64,000 nucleotides of DNA from contig NZ_WARX01000006.1 in the NCBI RefSeq assembly GCF_009720385.1, positions 248,001 to 312,000 on the forward strand, written 5' to 3'. The position numbers and the translations under genes are program-made. Of this stretch, positions 34,069-42,498 are shown one piece after another. Source of the stretch: Catellatospora vulcania. GTDB lineage: Bacteria; Actinomycetota; Actinomycetes; Mycobacteriales; Micromonosporaceae. Under the pieces are notes generated by a model that worked only from the letters and a program-made list of their open reading frames with translations, did no database searches and was not told the origin of the DNA. Each line of letters begins with the position of its first letter. Position 1 is the stretch's first letter.

Positions 34069-36463
34069 CAATCGCTGGGCGCGGCTGGTCGCCGCGCTGG
34101 TCTGCGTCGCCGTCATCGTGGCGTACGTCGAGTTCGTCGGCGTCGACTCCGCCGAGCGGGTGCTGTCGCTGGTGGTGCTGCTCTACTCGCTGGGCATCCT
34201 GCTCGCCGGGCTGCTGCGCCGCCACCGGGAGCAGCCGCTGCCGGAAGGGCGCATCATCGCGGTGGTGCCGGCGTACAACGAGGACCCGGAGATGCTGCAC
34301 GACACCGTGCGCAGCCTGCTCAACGGCACGGTCGTGCCGGATGTCATCCACGTCGTCGACGACGGTTCGGCCTCCGAGCTGCCGCCGTTCCAGCACGCCC
34401 GGGTCGTCTGGCACCAGCGGGAGAACGGCGGCAAGCACCACGCGCAGGCCACCGCGCTGGTCGCCGAGCTGGCCGACTTCGACTTCGTGGTGACCGTCGA
34501 CAGCGACTCCGTGGTCGACCGGCACGCCGTGGAGCGCTGCCTGCGCCGCTTCGCCGACCCGAAGATCCAGGGCGTGACCGGCGTGGTGTACGCCATGAAC
34601 CGCGCCGAGAACCTCATCACCAAGGTCACCGACCTGCACTACCTGCACAGCTGCCTGGTGATCCGGGACGGCCTGTCGGCCACCGGCGACATCTTCACCG
34701 CCTCCGGCGCGCTGGCGGTGTGGCGCTCGGCCGTGGTGATGGACAACCTCACCGAGTACCTGCGCCGGGGCGTCGCCGACGACCGGCACCTGACCCACTT
34801 CGCGCAGCGGCGCGGCACCACCGCGGCGGTCGCCGACGCGATCGTGCACACCGCCGTGCCCGACAACGCGCCCGACCTGTTCCGGCAGCGCATCCGCTGG
34901 GCGCGGGACTACTACCGGGTCACCGCGCTGGACATCCGCTACCTGACCGGGTGGTCGTTCTGGCTGCGCACGTTCGACTTCGCGCTGATGTGCCTGGCCC
35001 CGATCTTCATCATGGGCGCGCTGATGGTGTTCCCGTTCGCGCAGTGGCGGGTGCCGTGGGTGGGCGTCGGCCTGTGGGTGGCGTTCCTGTACGCGCAGAC
35101 CACCGTGTACCTGTTCGACCGGCGCGGCGTGCCGTTGGGTGAACGGCTCAGCACCTGGCTGCTGCTCACCCCGGCGCTGTACGTCTTCCAGCTGGTCGTG
35201 GTCGGGCCGGCGGTGCTCGCCGGGCTGGCCAACCTGCGGCACAAGTCCTGGCAGACCCGAAACGAGGCCAAGGAGGCGGCGGCCCCGAGAACCGCCGAGC
35301 CGGTGCCCGCGCCCCGCGAGGGACGCTCGTTCTTCCTCGACCTGCTGCGGGCGCTGGCGATGGCCCGCGTCGTGGCGTTCCACGCCACCGGCTTCGTCTG
35401 GCTCGGCTTCGCGCTGCCGTCCATGGGCGTCATGTTCGCGCTGGCCGGGTCGCTGATGGCGCGGTCCATGATGAAGGCCAAGGACCGGCCCGAGATCGCC
35501 GTGTGGAGCCGGTTCCGCCGGGTCATGCCCGCGGTGTGGGCGGCGGGGCTGGTGCTCGTACCGCTGATGTGGGTGATGGGCTGGGACGGCGCCGACGCCC
35601 GGCCGTTCAACGAGACCGCGGTGCTGGCCTGGGTGTTCCCGCTGTCGGACCCGCCGGGCAACGACTGGGGCGTGCCGATCACGGGTGTGCTCTGGTACAT
35701 CCGCACCTACCTGTGGCTGACGCTGCTGGCCCCGCTGCTGTGGGCCTGCTACCGCCGCCGCCCGCTGCTGACCGCCCTCGCGCCGCTGACGCTGCTGGCC
35801 GTGTCGCCGCTCATCGGCTTCAGCTCGTGGCTGGCCGACGTCACCGAGATGCTCGGCATCTACGCCCCGTGCTGGGTGCTCGGCTACTGGCACGCCAGCG
35901 GGCGCCTGCAGCGCGCGAACCGCAAGGTGGTGCTGATCCTGTCCATCGTCATGGTCGGCGCGGCGCTGGGCTGGCTGAACGCCTTCCCACCCGCGGGCGG
36001 GCTGCTCCAGGCCAGTCCCGTCGGCCAGGTGCTGTGGTGCGCCGCGTTCGTGGTGCCGCTGCTGCACTGGGACCCGGAGCTGGCCTGGCTGTCGGCCCGC
36101 CGGCGGTTCCGCCGCCTCGTCGAGTGGATCAGCGGCCGCTCGCTGACCATGTTCCTGTGGCACCAGCTCGCGGTGCTGACGACCATCTTCATCCTCGGCA
36201 AGGCCAGGATCTGGGCGCTGGACAACGAGCCGCTGCTCATCGCGATCAAACTCGCGCTGTCGTGCGTCTTCATCGCCGGCGCCTGCTGGCTGCTCGGCTG
36301 GGTCGAGGACCTGCCCCGCCGCCGTCGCCGGGCCCGCCCCCGCGTCGGCCGCCACCACCCGGAGGTCGTAGCCGTCATCGCCCCGGCCCCCGAACTCGAC
36401 CAGACGATGGTCATGTCCACCATCACCGCCCGCACCATCCGCGCCACCGCCCCCGTCCCCTGA
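34058..36463 (+). CDS. Fused processive GT2 glycan synthase and acyltransferase-3
   Basis: 801 residues, ATG overlapping the microprotein gene. Two N-terminal helices (~10-55) precede a GT2 domain (~65-290) with VPAYNEDPEM, DSDS (148-151, UDP-sugar/metal), DDRHLT (241-246) and RQRIRW (276-281, the Q/RxxRW motif of processive synthases). These resemble hyaluronan, chitin and poly-GlcNAc synthases. Helices at ~300-400 form the export channel. After a Pro/Ala linker (~405-422), an acyltransferase-3 domain (~425-765) begins with RSFFLDLLRALAMARVVAFHATG (His 442). One polypeptide could therefore polymerise, export and acylate a glycan. An SGNH acyltransferase is encoded divergently. The basic C-terminal tail is not conserved-looking. 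Confidence 0.9.
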   Translation: MRSDNRWARLVAALVCVAVIVAYVEFVGVDSAERVLSLVVLLYSLGILLAGLLRRHREQPLPEGRIIAVVPAYNEDPEMLHDTVRSLLNGTVVPDVIHVVDDGSASELPPFQHARVVWHQRENGGKHHAQATALVAELADFDFVVTVDSDSVVDRHAVERCLRRFADPKIQGVTGVVYAMNRAENLITKVTDLHYLHSCLVIRDGLSATGDIFTASGALAVWRSAVVMDNLTEYLRRGVADDRHLTHFAQRRGTTAAVADAIVHTAVPDNAPDLFRQRIRWARDYYRVTALDIRYLTGWSFWLRTFDFALMCLAPIFIMGALMVFPFAQWRVPWVGVGLWVAFLYAQTTVYLFDRRGVPLGERLSTWLLLTPALYVFQLVVVGPAVLAGLANLRHKSWQTRNEAKEAAAPRTAEPVPAPREGRSFFLDLLRALAMARVVAFHATGFVWLGFALPSMGVMFALAGSLMARSMMKAKDRPEIAVWSRFRRVMPAVWAAGLVLVPLMWVMGWDGADARPFNETAVLAWVFPLSDPPGNDWGVPITGVLWYIRTYLWLTLLAPLLWACYRRRPLLTALAPLTLLAVSPLIGFSSWLADVTEMLGIYAPCWVLGYWHASGRLQRANRKVVLILSIVMVGAALGWLNAFPPAGGLLQASPVGQVLWCAAFVVPLLHWDPELAWLSARRRFRRLVEWISGRSLTMFLWHQLAVLTTIFILGKARIWALDNEPLLIAIKLALSCVFIAGACWLLGWVEDLPRRRRRARPRVGRHHPEVVAVIAPAPELDQTMVMSTITARTIRATAPVP

Positions 36464-36534
36464 CGCGCATAGCAGCCGCGTCGCCGCGCACCGCCTCGCG
36501 CCCGCTTCGCGCCCGCAGAGCGCCAGAGGCGAAG

Positions 36535-36578
36535 GAAGGGCACCTTCTTATCGCTATGCGTATAGGAAGGTGCCCTTC
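36535..36578. repeat. Family A hairpin, copy 2 (44 nt)
   Basis: Arms 36535-36547 and 36566-36578, spacer 18 nt starting TTATCGCTATGCG. Convergent gap between the GT2/acyltransferase gene and the P-loop kinase gene. GTTAAG-type flank on the right side (TTAAC at 36579-36583). Confidence 0.92.
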
Positions 36579-36602
36579 TTAACTTCGCGCATGGCTTGAC
36601 CT

Positions 36603-36687
36603 GCGGTCAGACGCGAGCTGTGGTCAGAGGCGAGCTGTGGCCAGAGGTGAGCTGCGGTCAGACTCGGCCTGTGGTCAGACGTGGCCT
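36603..36687. repeat. Five 17-bp direct tandem repeats
   Basis: Five consecutive 17-bp units, GYGGYCAGASBBGRSCT in consensus (for example GTGGTCAGAGGCGAGCT), with 2-5 differences between units. The last unit runs into the final codons and stop (36675-36677) of the minus-strand kinase gene. The units share the 12-mer GTCTGACCGCAG (minus strand) with the centre of family B copy 2. Confidence 0.85.
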
Positions 36688-37220
36688 TCGGTCCAGACGC
36701 GGGAGAGGACCTCGTCGACGGTCTGGTCGGCGGTCTGCTCGGAGGTGTCCAGCCACAGGCCGACGCGGGGGGTGTGTTCGCGCAGGTAGCGGTCGAGGTC
36801 GGCGACGCCCTCGTCACCCGGCTTGTACGCGACCTTGCCGCGCCGTGCGCGGCGCTCGTCGTCGCGGGCCTGCACGGCATCCGCCCGCGGCGCGAGCACC
36901 ACCGCGTACAGCGGCCGGTGCCGGATCGCCGCCAGCATCTCGGTCAGATCCTCGCCCAGCACGATGTCCTGCAGCACGACGTCGAACCCGGCCTCGGCGT
37001 ACCCGTCGGCGACCGTCGCCGCCAGCGCGTACCGCAGCCGCAGCTGGCGCAGCGCCTCGGCGGGCGGATCCGCCGGCCCCATGTCCACCCGGCCGTTGAC
37101 CACCATCCGCCGGAACAGGTCGCCGCGCAGGTGCACCGAGCGCTCCAGCCGCTCGGCGAGGCCCTGGGCCACCGTCGACTTGCCCGCGGCCTGGATGCCC
37201 GTCACCACGATCACCGCCAC
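36675..37220 (-). CDS. P-loop kinase of the AAA_33 / zeta-toxin-like group
   Basis: 181 residues from the GTG at 37220, with GGGGAGAG ~6 bases upstream; the long open frame upstream overlaps the divergent gene and is not coding. Walker A is GIQAAGKST (residues ~7-15). VHLRGDLFRRMVVNGR supplies the substrate Asp/Arg region and YAVVLAPRADAVQARDDERRARR the lid arginines, as in chloramphenicol phosphotransferase-like and zeta-like kinases. Substrate not known; a toxin role is unlikely without an antitoxin gene. It is divergent from the XdhC-domain gene with 54 bases between starts. Its 3' end overlaps 17-bp tandem repeats. Confidence 0.82.
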   Translation of the reverse strand: MAVIVVTGIQAAGKSTVAQGLAERLERSVHLRGDLFRRMVVNGRVDMGPADPPAEALRQLRLRYALAATVADGYAEAGFDVVLQDIVLGEDLTEMLAAIRHRPLYAVVLAPRADAVQARDDERRARRGKVAYKPGDEGVADLDRYLREHTPRVGLWLDTSEQTADQTVDEVLSRVWTEGHV

Positions 37221-37274
37221 TGTGCTCTCCCCCGCTGCCGCCGGAAACGGACGCCACAGTACTAGGCTGGGCGG

Positions 37275-37805
37275 GTGGCACATCAGCACACGGATCCGGC
37301 ATGCGCGGCGGCCCATGGCACCCCGCCCGTCCAGGACGGCACGCGCACCCTGGTCGCCGTGTTCGCGTCCCCGGTCGCCGAGCACCTGCTGCACTTCGCG
37401 CGCGACCTGGGCTACCGCACCGTGCTGGTCGAGCCCGACCTGCACCGGATCGAGTCCGTGTCCCGGCCCGAGAACCTGCGGCTGGCCAGCACCGTCGACC
37501 CTTCGTTCGCCGACGGCGACGTCGACGTGGTGGTCACCGACCACGACCGGCCCGAGCTCGGCGCGGTGCTGGACGCGGCGCTGCAGACCCGGGCCCGCTG
37601 GATCGGCGTGATGGGCAGCCTCCGGCACACCGCCCCGCATGTGGCGGCGCTGCGCGAGCGCGGGGTGGACGAGGCGGCGGTGGCGCGGGTGCACCGGCCG
37701 ATCGGGTTGAACATCGGCTCGCGTACGCCCGCGGAGATCGCCGTCGCGACGCTGGCCGGGCTGATCGCCGACCGCAACGACCGCCCCGGCGGCTTCGCCT
37801 TCTGA
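37275..37805 (+). CDS. XdhC C-terminal (Rossmann) domain protein
   Basis: 176 residues, GTG start. It contains the XdhC_C Rossmann domain: RTLVAVFASPVAEHLLHFARDLGYRTVLVEPD, then VDVVVTDHDRPE, WIGVMGSLRHTAPHV and GLNIGSRTPAEIAVA. The N-terminal CoxI/XdhC domain of full-length proteins is absent. Full-length XdhC inserts sulfurated molybdenum cofactor into xanthine dehydrogenase; stand-alone C-terminal domains occur next to molybdoenzymes or alone. No molybdoenzyme gene is in this window, so the partner is unknown. A family A hairpin follows. Confidence 0.85.
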   Translation: MAHQHTDPACAAAHGTPPVQDGTRTLVAVFASPVAEHLLHFARDLGYRTVLVEPDLHRIESVSRPENLRLASTVDPSFADGDVDVVVTDHDRPELGAVLDAALQTRARWIGVMGSLRHTAPHVAALRERGVDEAAVARVHRPIGLNIGSRTPAEIAVATLAGLIADRNDRPGGFAF

Positions 37806-37832
37806 CCTGCGGAAAAGCTCGCACGATGTTAA

Positions 37833-37876
37833 GAAGGGCACCTTCCTCTACGCATAGCGATGGGAAGGTGCCCTTC
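37833..37876. repeat. Family A hairpin, copy 3 (44 nt, inverted)
   Basis: Arms 37833-37845 and 37864-37876, spacer 18 nt. Read on the minus strand the spacer begins CCATCGCTATGCG, so it is inverted relative to copy 2. Left flank GTTAA. Between the tandem XdhC and YCII genes. Confidence 0.92.
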
Positions 37877-37960
37877 CTTCGAACTTTTCTTGCGGGGGCT
37901 GTCCGGAACGTGGTCTGCCGTTCGTCACTGCGGTGAACCTCGAACAAGGAGAGCAACGCG

Positions 37961-38299
37961 ATGAAGTATCTGATGTTCGTCTGCACCGACACCGAGCCGG
38001 ACACCGACCCCACGCCCGAACCCGACGTCGACGGCTGGGTGGACAAGCACGACGCCAGCGGGCAGCGGCTGATGGGTATGGGACTCGCGCCGAAGTCGAC
38101 GGCGACGACCGTGCGCGTGCGCAACGGGCAGACCATGATCTCGGACGGGCCGTTCGCCGAGACCAAGGAGCTGATCGTGGGCTTCGACCTGCTGGAGTGC
38201 GCCGATCTCGACGAGGCGATCGAGGTCGCCCGCGCGCACCCGATGGCCCGCAACGGCCGCATCGAGATCCGGCCGCAGGCCGACTGGGATCGGTCTTGA
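37961..38299 (+). CDS. YCII / DGPF-domain protein, ECF42 partner
   Basis: 112 residues, ATG start with AAGGAG 9 bases upstream. YCII-related fold (MKYLMFVCTD at the start). It carries the namesake DGPF motif in ISDGPFAETKELIVGFDLLEC and ends PQADWDRS. DGPF proteins are the genetic partners of ECF42 sigma factors, and here the stop codon overlaps the sigma start (TTGA), so the pair is translationally coupled. Known work describes ECF42 as lacking an anti-sigma factor and controlling dgpf genes; the DGPF protein's biochemical role is unknown. Confidence 0.92.
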   Translation: MKYLMFVCTDTEPDTDPTPEPDVDGWVDKHDASGQRLMGMGLAPKSTATTVRVRNGQTMISDGPFAETKELIVGFDLLECADLDEAIEVARAHPMARNGRIEIRPQADWDRS

Positions 38300-39537
38300 C
38301 CGACGCACGGGCCGCGGCGGCGCAGGCCGCCGCGGCCGCGGCCACCGAGGCGTACCAGCGCATCGTGGCCGCCCTGATCCGGATCACCGGCGACTGGACG
38401 CTGGCCGAGGACTGCGCCCAGGAGGCGCTGGCGCTGGCGCTCGACCGCTGGCCGGCCGACGGCGTGCCGGACAACCCGGGCGGCTGGCTGATGACGGTGG
38501 CCCGCAACCGTGCCCTCGACGTGCTCCGGCGCGGCACCGTCGAACGCCGCAAGCTGCGTGACCTGGCCGTGCTGGCGCTGACCGCGGCCACCGCCGAACC
38601 GGAGCCGGAGGAGATCGTGGACGACCGGCTGCGGCTGATCTTCACCTGCTGCCATCCGGCGCTGCCGCTGGAGGCCCGGGTGGCGCTGACGCTGCGCACC
38701 ATCTGCGCGGTCGCGACCGCCGACATCGCGCGGGCGTTCCTGGTCAGCGAGTCCACCATGACCCGGCGGCTGACCAGGGCCAAAACCAAGATCACCGAAG
38801 CCCGCATCCCGTATCGGGTGCCGACCGGCCCGGCCCTGGCGCAGCGGCTGCCCGGCGTGCTGGCCGTGCTGTACCTGCTGTTCACGCACGGCTACAACGC
38901 CGACGGGGAGCCCGCGTTCGCCGACGAGGCGATCCGGCTGACCCGGCTGCTCGCCCGGCTCATGCCGGACCAGGCCGAGGCCGCTGCCCTGCTCGCGTTG
39001 TTCCTGCTGCAGCACTCGCGGCGGCACACCCGTCGCGACGCGGCCGGCGATCTGGTCCCGCTGGACCGGCAGGACCGATCACGCTGGGACCACGCCGCGA
39101 TCGGCGAAGCCGTCGGCATCCTCTCCGAACTGCCGGAGTCCGAGCTGCCGCAGGCCGGGCCGTACGCGCTGCAGGCGCAGATCGCGGCCTGCCACGCCAC
39201 CGCCCCGTCCGTCGAGGACACCGACTGGCCCCGGATCGCGGACTGCTACGACCGGCTCGCCGAGCTGCAGCCGAGTCCCGTCATCGAACTCAACCGGGCG
39301 GTCGCGCACGGCTACGCCTACGGACCCGCGGCCGGACTCGACCTGCTCGCCAAAGCCCGCGCGAGCGGCGCGCTCGACGACTATCCGCTGGCCACCGCCG
39401 CGGAGGCGGACCTCACGGCCCGGGCCGGCGACCGGGTACACGCCGCCGCCCTGTTCCGCACGGCGGCCGAGCGCGCCCATGGCGCGTCCGAGCGGCGCGC
39501 GCTGCTCGACCGCGCCGACGAAGTCCAGGCCGGCTAG
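38296..39537 (+). CDS. ECF42-type RNA polymerase sigma factor with DUF6596 extension
   Basis: 413 residues from a TTG that overlaps the stop of the DGPF gene. Sigma region 2 (~10-75, EAYQRIVAALIRITGDWTLAEDCAQEALALAL) and region 4 (~110-170, TICAVATADIARAFLVSESTMTRRLTRAKTKI) are followed by a ~240-residue helical C-terminal extension (TPR-like, DUF6596) ending ASERRALLDRADEVQAG. Such an extension instead of an anti-sigma factor defines group ECF42. The extension is thought to be needed for activity. A convergent terminator follows at 39590-39632. It probably autoregulates the dgpf-sigma pair. Confidence 0.93.
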   Translation: MTDARAAAAQAAAAAATEAYQRIVAALIRITGDWTLAEDCAQEALALALDRWPADGVPDNPGGWLMTVARNRALDVLRRGTVERRKLRDLAVLALTAATAEPEPEEIVDDRLRLIFTCCHPALPLEARVALTLRTICAVATADIARAFLVSESTMTRRLTRAKTKITEARIPYRVPTGPALAQRLPGVLAVLYLLFTHGYNADGEPAFADEAIRLTRLLARLMPDQAEAAALLALFLLQHSRRHTRRDAAGDLVPLDRQDRSRWDHAAIGEAVGILSELPESELPQAGPYALQAQIAACHATAPSVEDTDWPRIADCYDRLAELQPSPVIELNRAVAHGYAYGPAAGLDLLAKARASGALDDYPLATAAEADLTARAGDRVHAAALFRTAAERAHGASERRALLDRADEVQAG

Positions 39538-39589
39538 CCGAGGACGCGGCCGGCCGCGGCTCGTGCCTGGTGGCGCGATTGCCGCACAG

Positions 39590-39632
39590 CGAGACGCCCG
39601 CTGCGGCCACGGGGGGCGCAGCGGGCGTCTCG
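39590..39632. terminator. Bidirectional terminator, sigma / NagZ-like convergent gap
   Basis: Perfect 16-bp arms (39590-39605 and 39617-39632) around an 11-base G-rich loop, between the ends of two convergent genes. Its sequence is unrelated to families A-C. Confidence 0.88.
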
Positions 39633-39637
39633 GCGGA

Positions 39638-41335
39638 TCAGGCGCAGGTGGTACGCGGCAGGCCGGTGACCTCGACCGGCGAGCGCCCGCTCGGCTTGGC
39701 CTTGCCGGTCAGCACCGCGGCCAGCCCGTCCATGGACAGGTCACTGGAGGAGTACGTCGCCACCAGCACCTTCGACGTCGACTTGGCCAGCAGCGTGGGC
39801 ACGTCCATGTGGACGGTGACCGCCGCGCCCGCGGCCAGGTCGTCGGCGGTGTCGCCGTACCCGACGAGGTGCACGACGCTGCCGCCGGTCTCGACGACCG
39901 TCGCCCCGGCCTTCTGGAGCGCCTCGGTCAGCCGGGTGCGGGCCTTGTCGCGGCCCGCCGAGGTGGTCACCCGCACCGGCCCGGTCACCAGCGGCTTGCC
40001 GCACGTGCCGCGCAGCAGCGTGACCGCGGCCGCGGCGAGCGGGGCGACGTCGGACTGGTGGGTGCCCACGGTGGACAGCGCGGGCGCCGCCGCCTGGCCG
40101 AAGCCCAGCTTGAGGGACAGGATCCGGCTGACGGCCTCGACCAGCCGTGCCCGCGGCAGGGTGCCTGCCTTCACCGCGTCGACGATGCCGGCGTGCGCCT
40201 GGCCCACGTTCGGCGGCATGAGGATCAGGTCGTTGCCGGCCAGCAGTGCCTTCACGGCCGCCTCGCCCGGCGGCGCCTTCATCGCCGGCGCCATGTTCAT
40301 GCCGTCGGTCACCACGACACCCTGGAAGCCCAGCTCGGTGCGGAGCAGGTCGGTGAGCACCTTCTTGGAGAACGTCGCCGCCACGCCCGGGTCGACGGCC
40401 TGCACGTCCAGGTGCCCGGACATGATGAGCGGCGCCCCGGCCTTGATGCCGGCCTTGAAGGTGGCCAGGTCGTCGGTGTCGAGCAGCTGCCGGGACTGGT
40501 TCACGACCGGCAGCTCGGTGTGGCTGTCCGCGGCGGTGTGACCGTGTCCCGGGAAGTGCTTGAGCGTCGCGGCGACGCCGCCCGCCCGCATGCCCTTGAC
40601 CGCGGCGACGACCTGCTCACCGGCCGCGCGCGGGTCCGACCCGTACGACCGGGAGCCGATCACGTTGCTGCCCGCCGGGCCGAGCACGTCGGCGACCGGC
40701 GCGAAGTTCACGTTCACGCCCACCGCGGCCAGTTCCAGGCCGGCCGCGCGCCAGGCCACCTCGGTCAGCTTCGGGTCGGCGGCCGCCCCGAACGTCATCG
40801 CGCTGGGCAGCACCGTCACCCCGGTGGTGAGCCGGGTGACCACGCCGAACTCCTGGTCCATGCCGATCAGCAGCGGCACGTCGGCGGGCAGCCGGGCGGC
40901 GGCGGCCTGCAGACCGCCGGTCAGCGCCCGCACCTGCTCCGGGGACTGCACGTTGTTCACCGGCTGGTTGGCCGCGGTCGGGTCGTTGCCGCCGAACCCG
41001 ATCAGGATCATGCCGCCGAGCCGGTACTTCTCGACCATCTGCGCGGGGGTGTCCACACCCGCCAGCGCCTTGTTGCCCGCCGCGGTGCCGGCGGAGACGT
41101 CGGTGGCCGAACGCCCGTAGGCGAACGGCATCAGCACCTGGCCGGCGAGGTCCGCGTCGGACATCTTCTTGATGATCCCGGCGACCTTGGCGGAGGCGTC
41201 GGCCGGATCCTGCATCGGCAGTGTTCCCCCGTTGTCGGGCGCCGTGCCGCACGCACTTGCCACGACCGCCACCGTGCACAGCCCGGACACGACAGAGCCG
41301 AGCCCGCGGAACCACTTCTGCGTTGACGAGGTCAC
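39638..41335 (-). CDS. GH3 beta-N-acetylhexosaminidase lipoprotein (NagZ-like)
   Basis: 565 residues, GTG start. Signal peptide with lipobox VASAC (Cys29), so the enzyme is lipid-anchored outside the membrane. The GH3 domain covers ~55-400. Visible are KHFPGHGHTAADSHTELP (the His/Asp loop special to NagZ-type enzymes), GMDQEFGVVTRL and the nucleophile aspartate in VVVTDGMNM. A C-terminal domain (~410-565) is unlike single-domain NagZ of enterobacteria but common in actinomycetes. Likely role: trimming GlcNAc from peptidoglycan fragments or chitin oligomers. It converges with the ECF42 sigma gene. Confidence 0.93.
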   Translation of the reverse strand: MTSSTQKWFRGLGSVVSGLCTVAVVASACGTAPDNGGTLPMQDPADASAKVAGIIKKMSDADLAGQVLMPFAYGRSATDVSAGTAAGNKALAGVDTPAQMVEKYRLGGMILIGFGGNDPTAANQPVNNVQSPEQVRALTGGLQAAAARLPADVPLLIGMDQEFGVVTRLTTGVTVLPSAMTFGAAADPKLTEVAWRAAGLELAAVGVNVNFAPVADVLGPAGSNVIGSRSYGSDPRAAGEQVVAAVKGMRAGGVAATLKHFPGHGHTAADSHTELPVVNQSRQLLDTDDLATFKAGIKAGAPLIMSGHLDVQAVDPGVAATFSKKVLTDLLRTELGFQGVVVTDGMNMAPAMKAPPGEAAVKALLAGNDLILMPPNVGQAHAGIVDAVKAGTLPRARLVEAVSRILSLKLGFGQAAAPALSTVGTHQSDVAPLAAAAVTLLRGTCGKPLVTGPVRVTTSAGRDKARTRLTEALQKAGATVVETGGSVVHLVGYGDTADDLAAGAAVTVHMDVPTLLAKSTSKVLVATYSSSDLSMDGLAAVLTGKAKPSGRSPVEVTGLPRTTCA

Positions 41336-41424
41336 GCGGGTATCCCACCAGCCGTACGGGGCGGGGTCAACCGTTACACGCGCCCGCCTCCTCCTTACGG
41401 CCGATCAGGCCACCCACGCTCGGG

Positions 41425-41919
41425 CTACCCGGCCCTGGTCAGCAGGGTCACCGGCGCACCTTCGGCGGCGTAGCGATACGGCTCGAGCTCGGCGTCCCAG
41501 GGGGTGCCCATCGCCATGTCGAGGGCATGCGCCAGCGCCTCCGGGCTGCGGCTGCCCGTGATCAGCGCGCGCAGCCGGTCCTCACCGAGCTGGATGTCGC
41601 CGGCCGCGCCCATCGCGGCCCGGAACAGGCCCCGGCCGGGCACATGCATGAACCGCTCACCGTCGACACCGGGGCTGGGCTCCTCGGTGATCTCGAAGCG
41701 CAGCATCGGCCACTGGCGCAGCTCAGCCGCGATCTCCGCCGCGGTGCCGGGCCGGCCGGACCAGTCGCACTCGGCGCGGCGGGCGCTCGGTTCGAGCGGC
41801 TGCACCGTCCAGTGCAGGTTTGCCGCGCCGCTTTTCAGGGCGCGCGAAATTGCCCACTCGACGTGAGGACACACGGCAAGCGGGCTCGAGTGGACGTGTA
41901 CGACGCCACGCGTGGGCAC
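41425..41919 (-). CDS. DUF3145 family protein
   Basis: 164 residues from the GTG at 41919 (MPTRGVVHVHSSPLAVCPHVEWAI), with GGAGG ~6 bases upstream. This N-terminus, the central RFEITEEPSPGVDGERFMHVPGRGLFRA and the end GTPWDAELEPYRYAAEG are highly characteristic of DUF3145, a conserved protein family restricted to actinobacteria. Its function is not known. No membrane segment or signal. It lies 89 bases from the NagZ-like gene on the same strand, with no terminator between. Confidence 0.93.
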   Translation of the reverse strand: MPTRGVVHVHSSPLAVCPHVEWAISRALKSGAANLHWTVQPLEPSARRAECDWSGRPGTAAEIAAELRQWPMLRFEITEEPSPGVDGERFMHVPGRGLFRAAMGAAGDIQLGEDRLRALITGSRSPEALAHALDMAMGTPWDAELEPYRYAAEGAPVTLLTRAG

Positions 41920-42154
41920 GGTGACCTCCCGAGACGGACAGGCTCGTCTTCCCCTACGGCCTGGCGACGCGGACGATCTCACCCATGATGACGTCTGGGG
42001 CGGATGTGGCGCCAGAGAATCGCGAAACTCGCCGGATGAATTGTCCGACCGGCCCGCGACGACGTGTCCGTCACACCGGAAGGCGACGCCGATCAGGGTC
42101 TGCTCAGGGGTCGTGTAGAGTTCCTAAGTCAACCAGACTTTCAAGGAGTACGTC

Positions 42155-42481
42155 GTGGCGAGCAACACCTCCAAGACCGCGCGCGCGTCTGTCCGGGCCG
42201 GTGAGGCCAAGGGTGGCGCGCTGAGCGTGCTCGGTGAGTTCAAGTACATCATTCCGCTGAACAACGGCAAGCACGCCTACGTGCGGAACCTCACCAACGG
42301 CAAGACCGTGCACCTGAGCACCACCTCGGACGCTTTCGTCGAGGAGATCCGCGTGCTCGCGGGCGCCGGCCACGCCGCCAAGATCCGTGCCGAGCTGGTC
42401 GCTCTCAACAGCACCCACCCCGGTCACGGGTGGGACGCCACCGAGAAGCGCCTGGCCGAGGCCGGCATCTTCGAGGGCTGA
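42155..42481 (+). CDS. Small basic/soluble protein of unknown family
   Basis: 108 residues, GTG start with AAGGAG 6 bases upstream. The N-terminal ~25 residues are Ala/Ser/Lys-rich and probably flexible (SNTSKTARASVRAGEAKGG). A compact domain follows: GEFKYIIPLNNGKHAYVRNL, then TTSDAFVEEIRVLAGAGHAAKIRAELVAL and a C-terminal HPGHGWDATEKRLAEAGIF. No cysteine, no membrane segment. I do not recognise it. The strong ribosome site, a 235-base upstream gap that may hold a promoter (TAGAGT at 42114-42119 resembles a -10) and a clear terminator suggest an independently expressed gene. Confidence 0.8.
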   Translation: MASNTSKTARASVRAGEAKGGALSVLGEFKYIIPLNNGKHAYVRNLTNGKTVHLSTTSDAFVEEIRVLAGAGHAAKIRAELVALNSTHPGHGWDATEKRLAEAGIFEG

Positions 42482-42498
42482 GCCCCTCTGTCTCGCAC

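Noticed and set aside
36675-37220. P-loop kinase as a zeta toxin of a toxin-antitoxin pair
   Set aside because: No epsilon-like antitoxin gene is adjacent; the neighbour is an unrelated divergent XdhC domain.
36675-37841. 388-codon frame including the P-loop kinase
   Set aside because: Its upstream part is antisense to the XdhC gene; the Walker A region and ribosome site fix the start at 37220.
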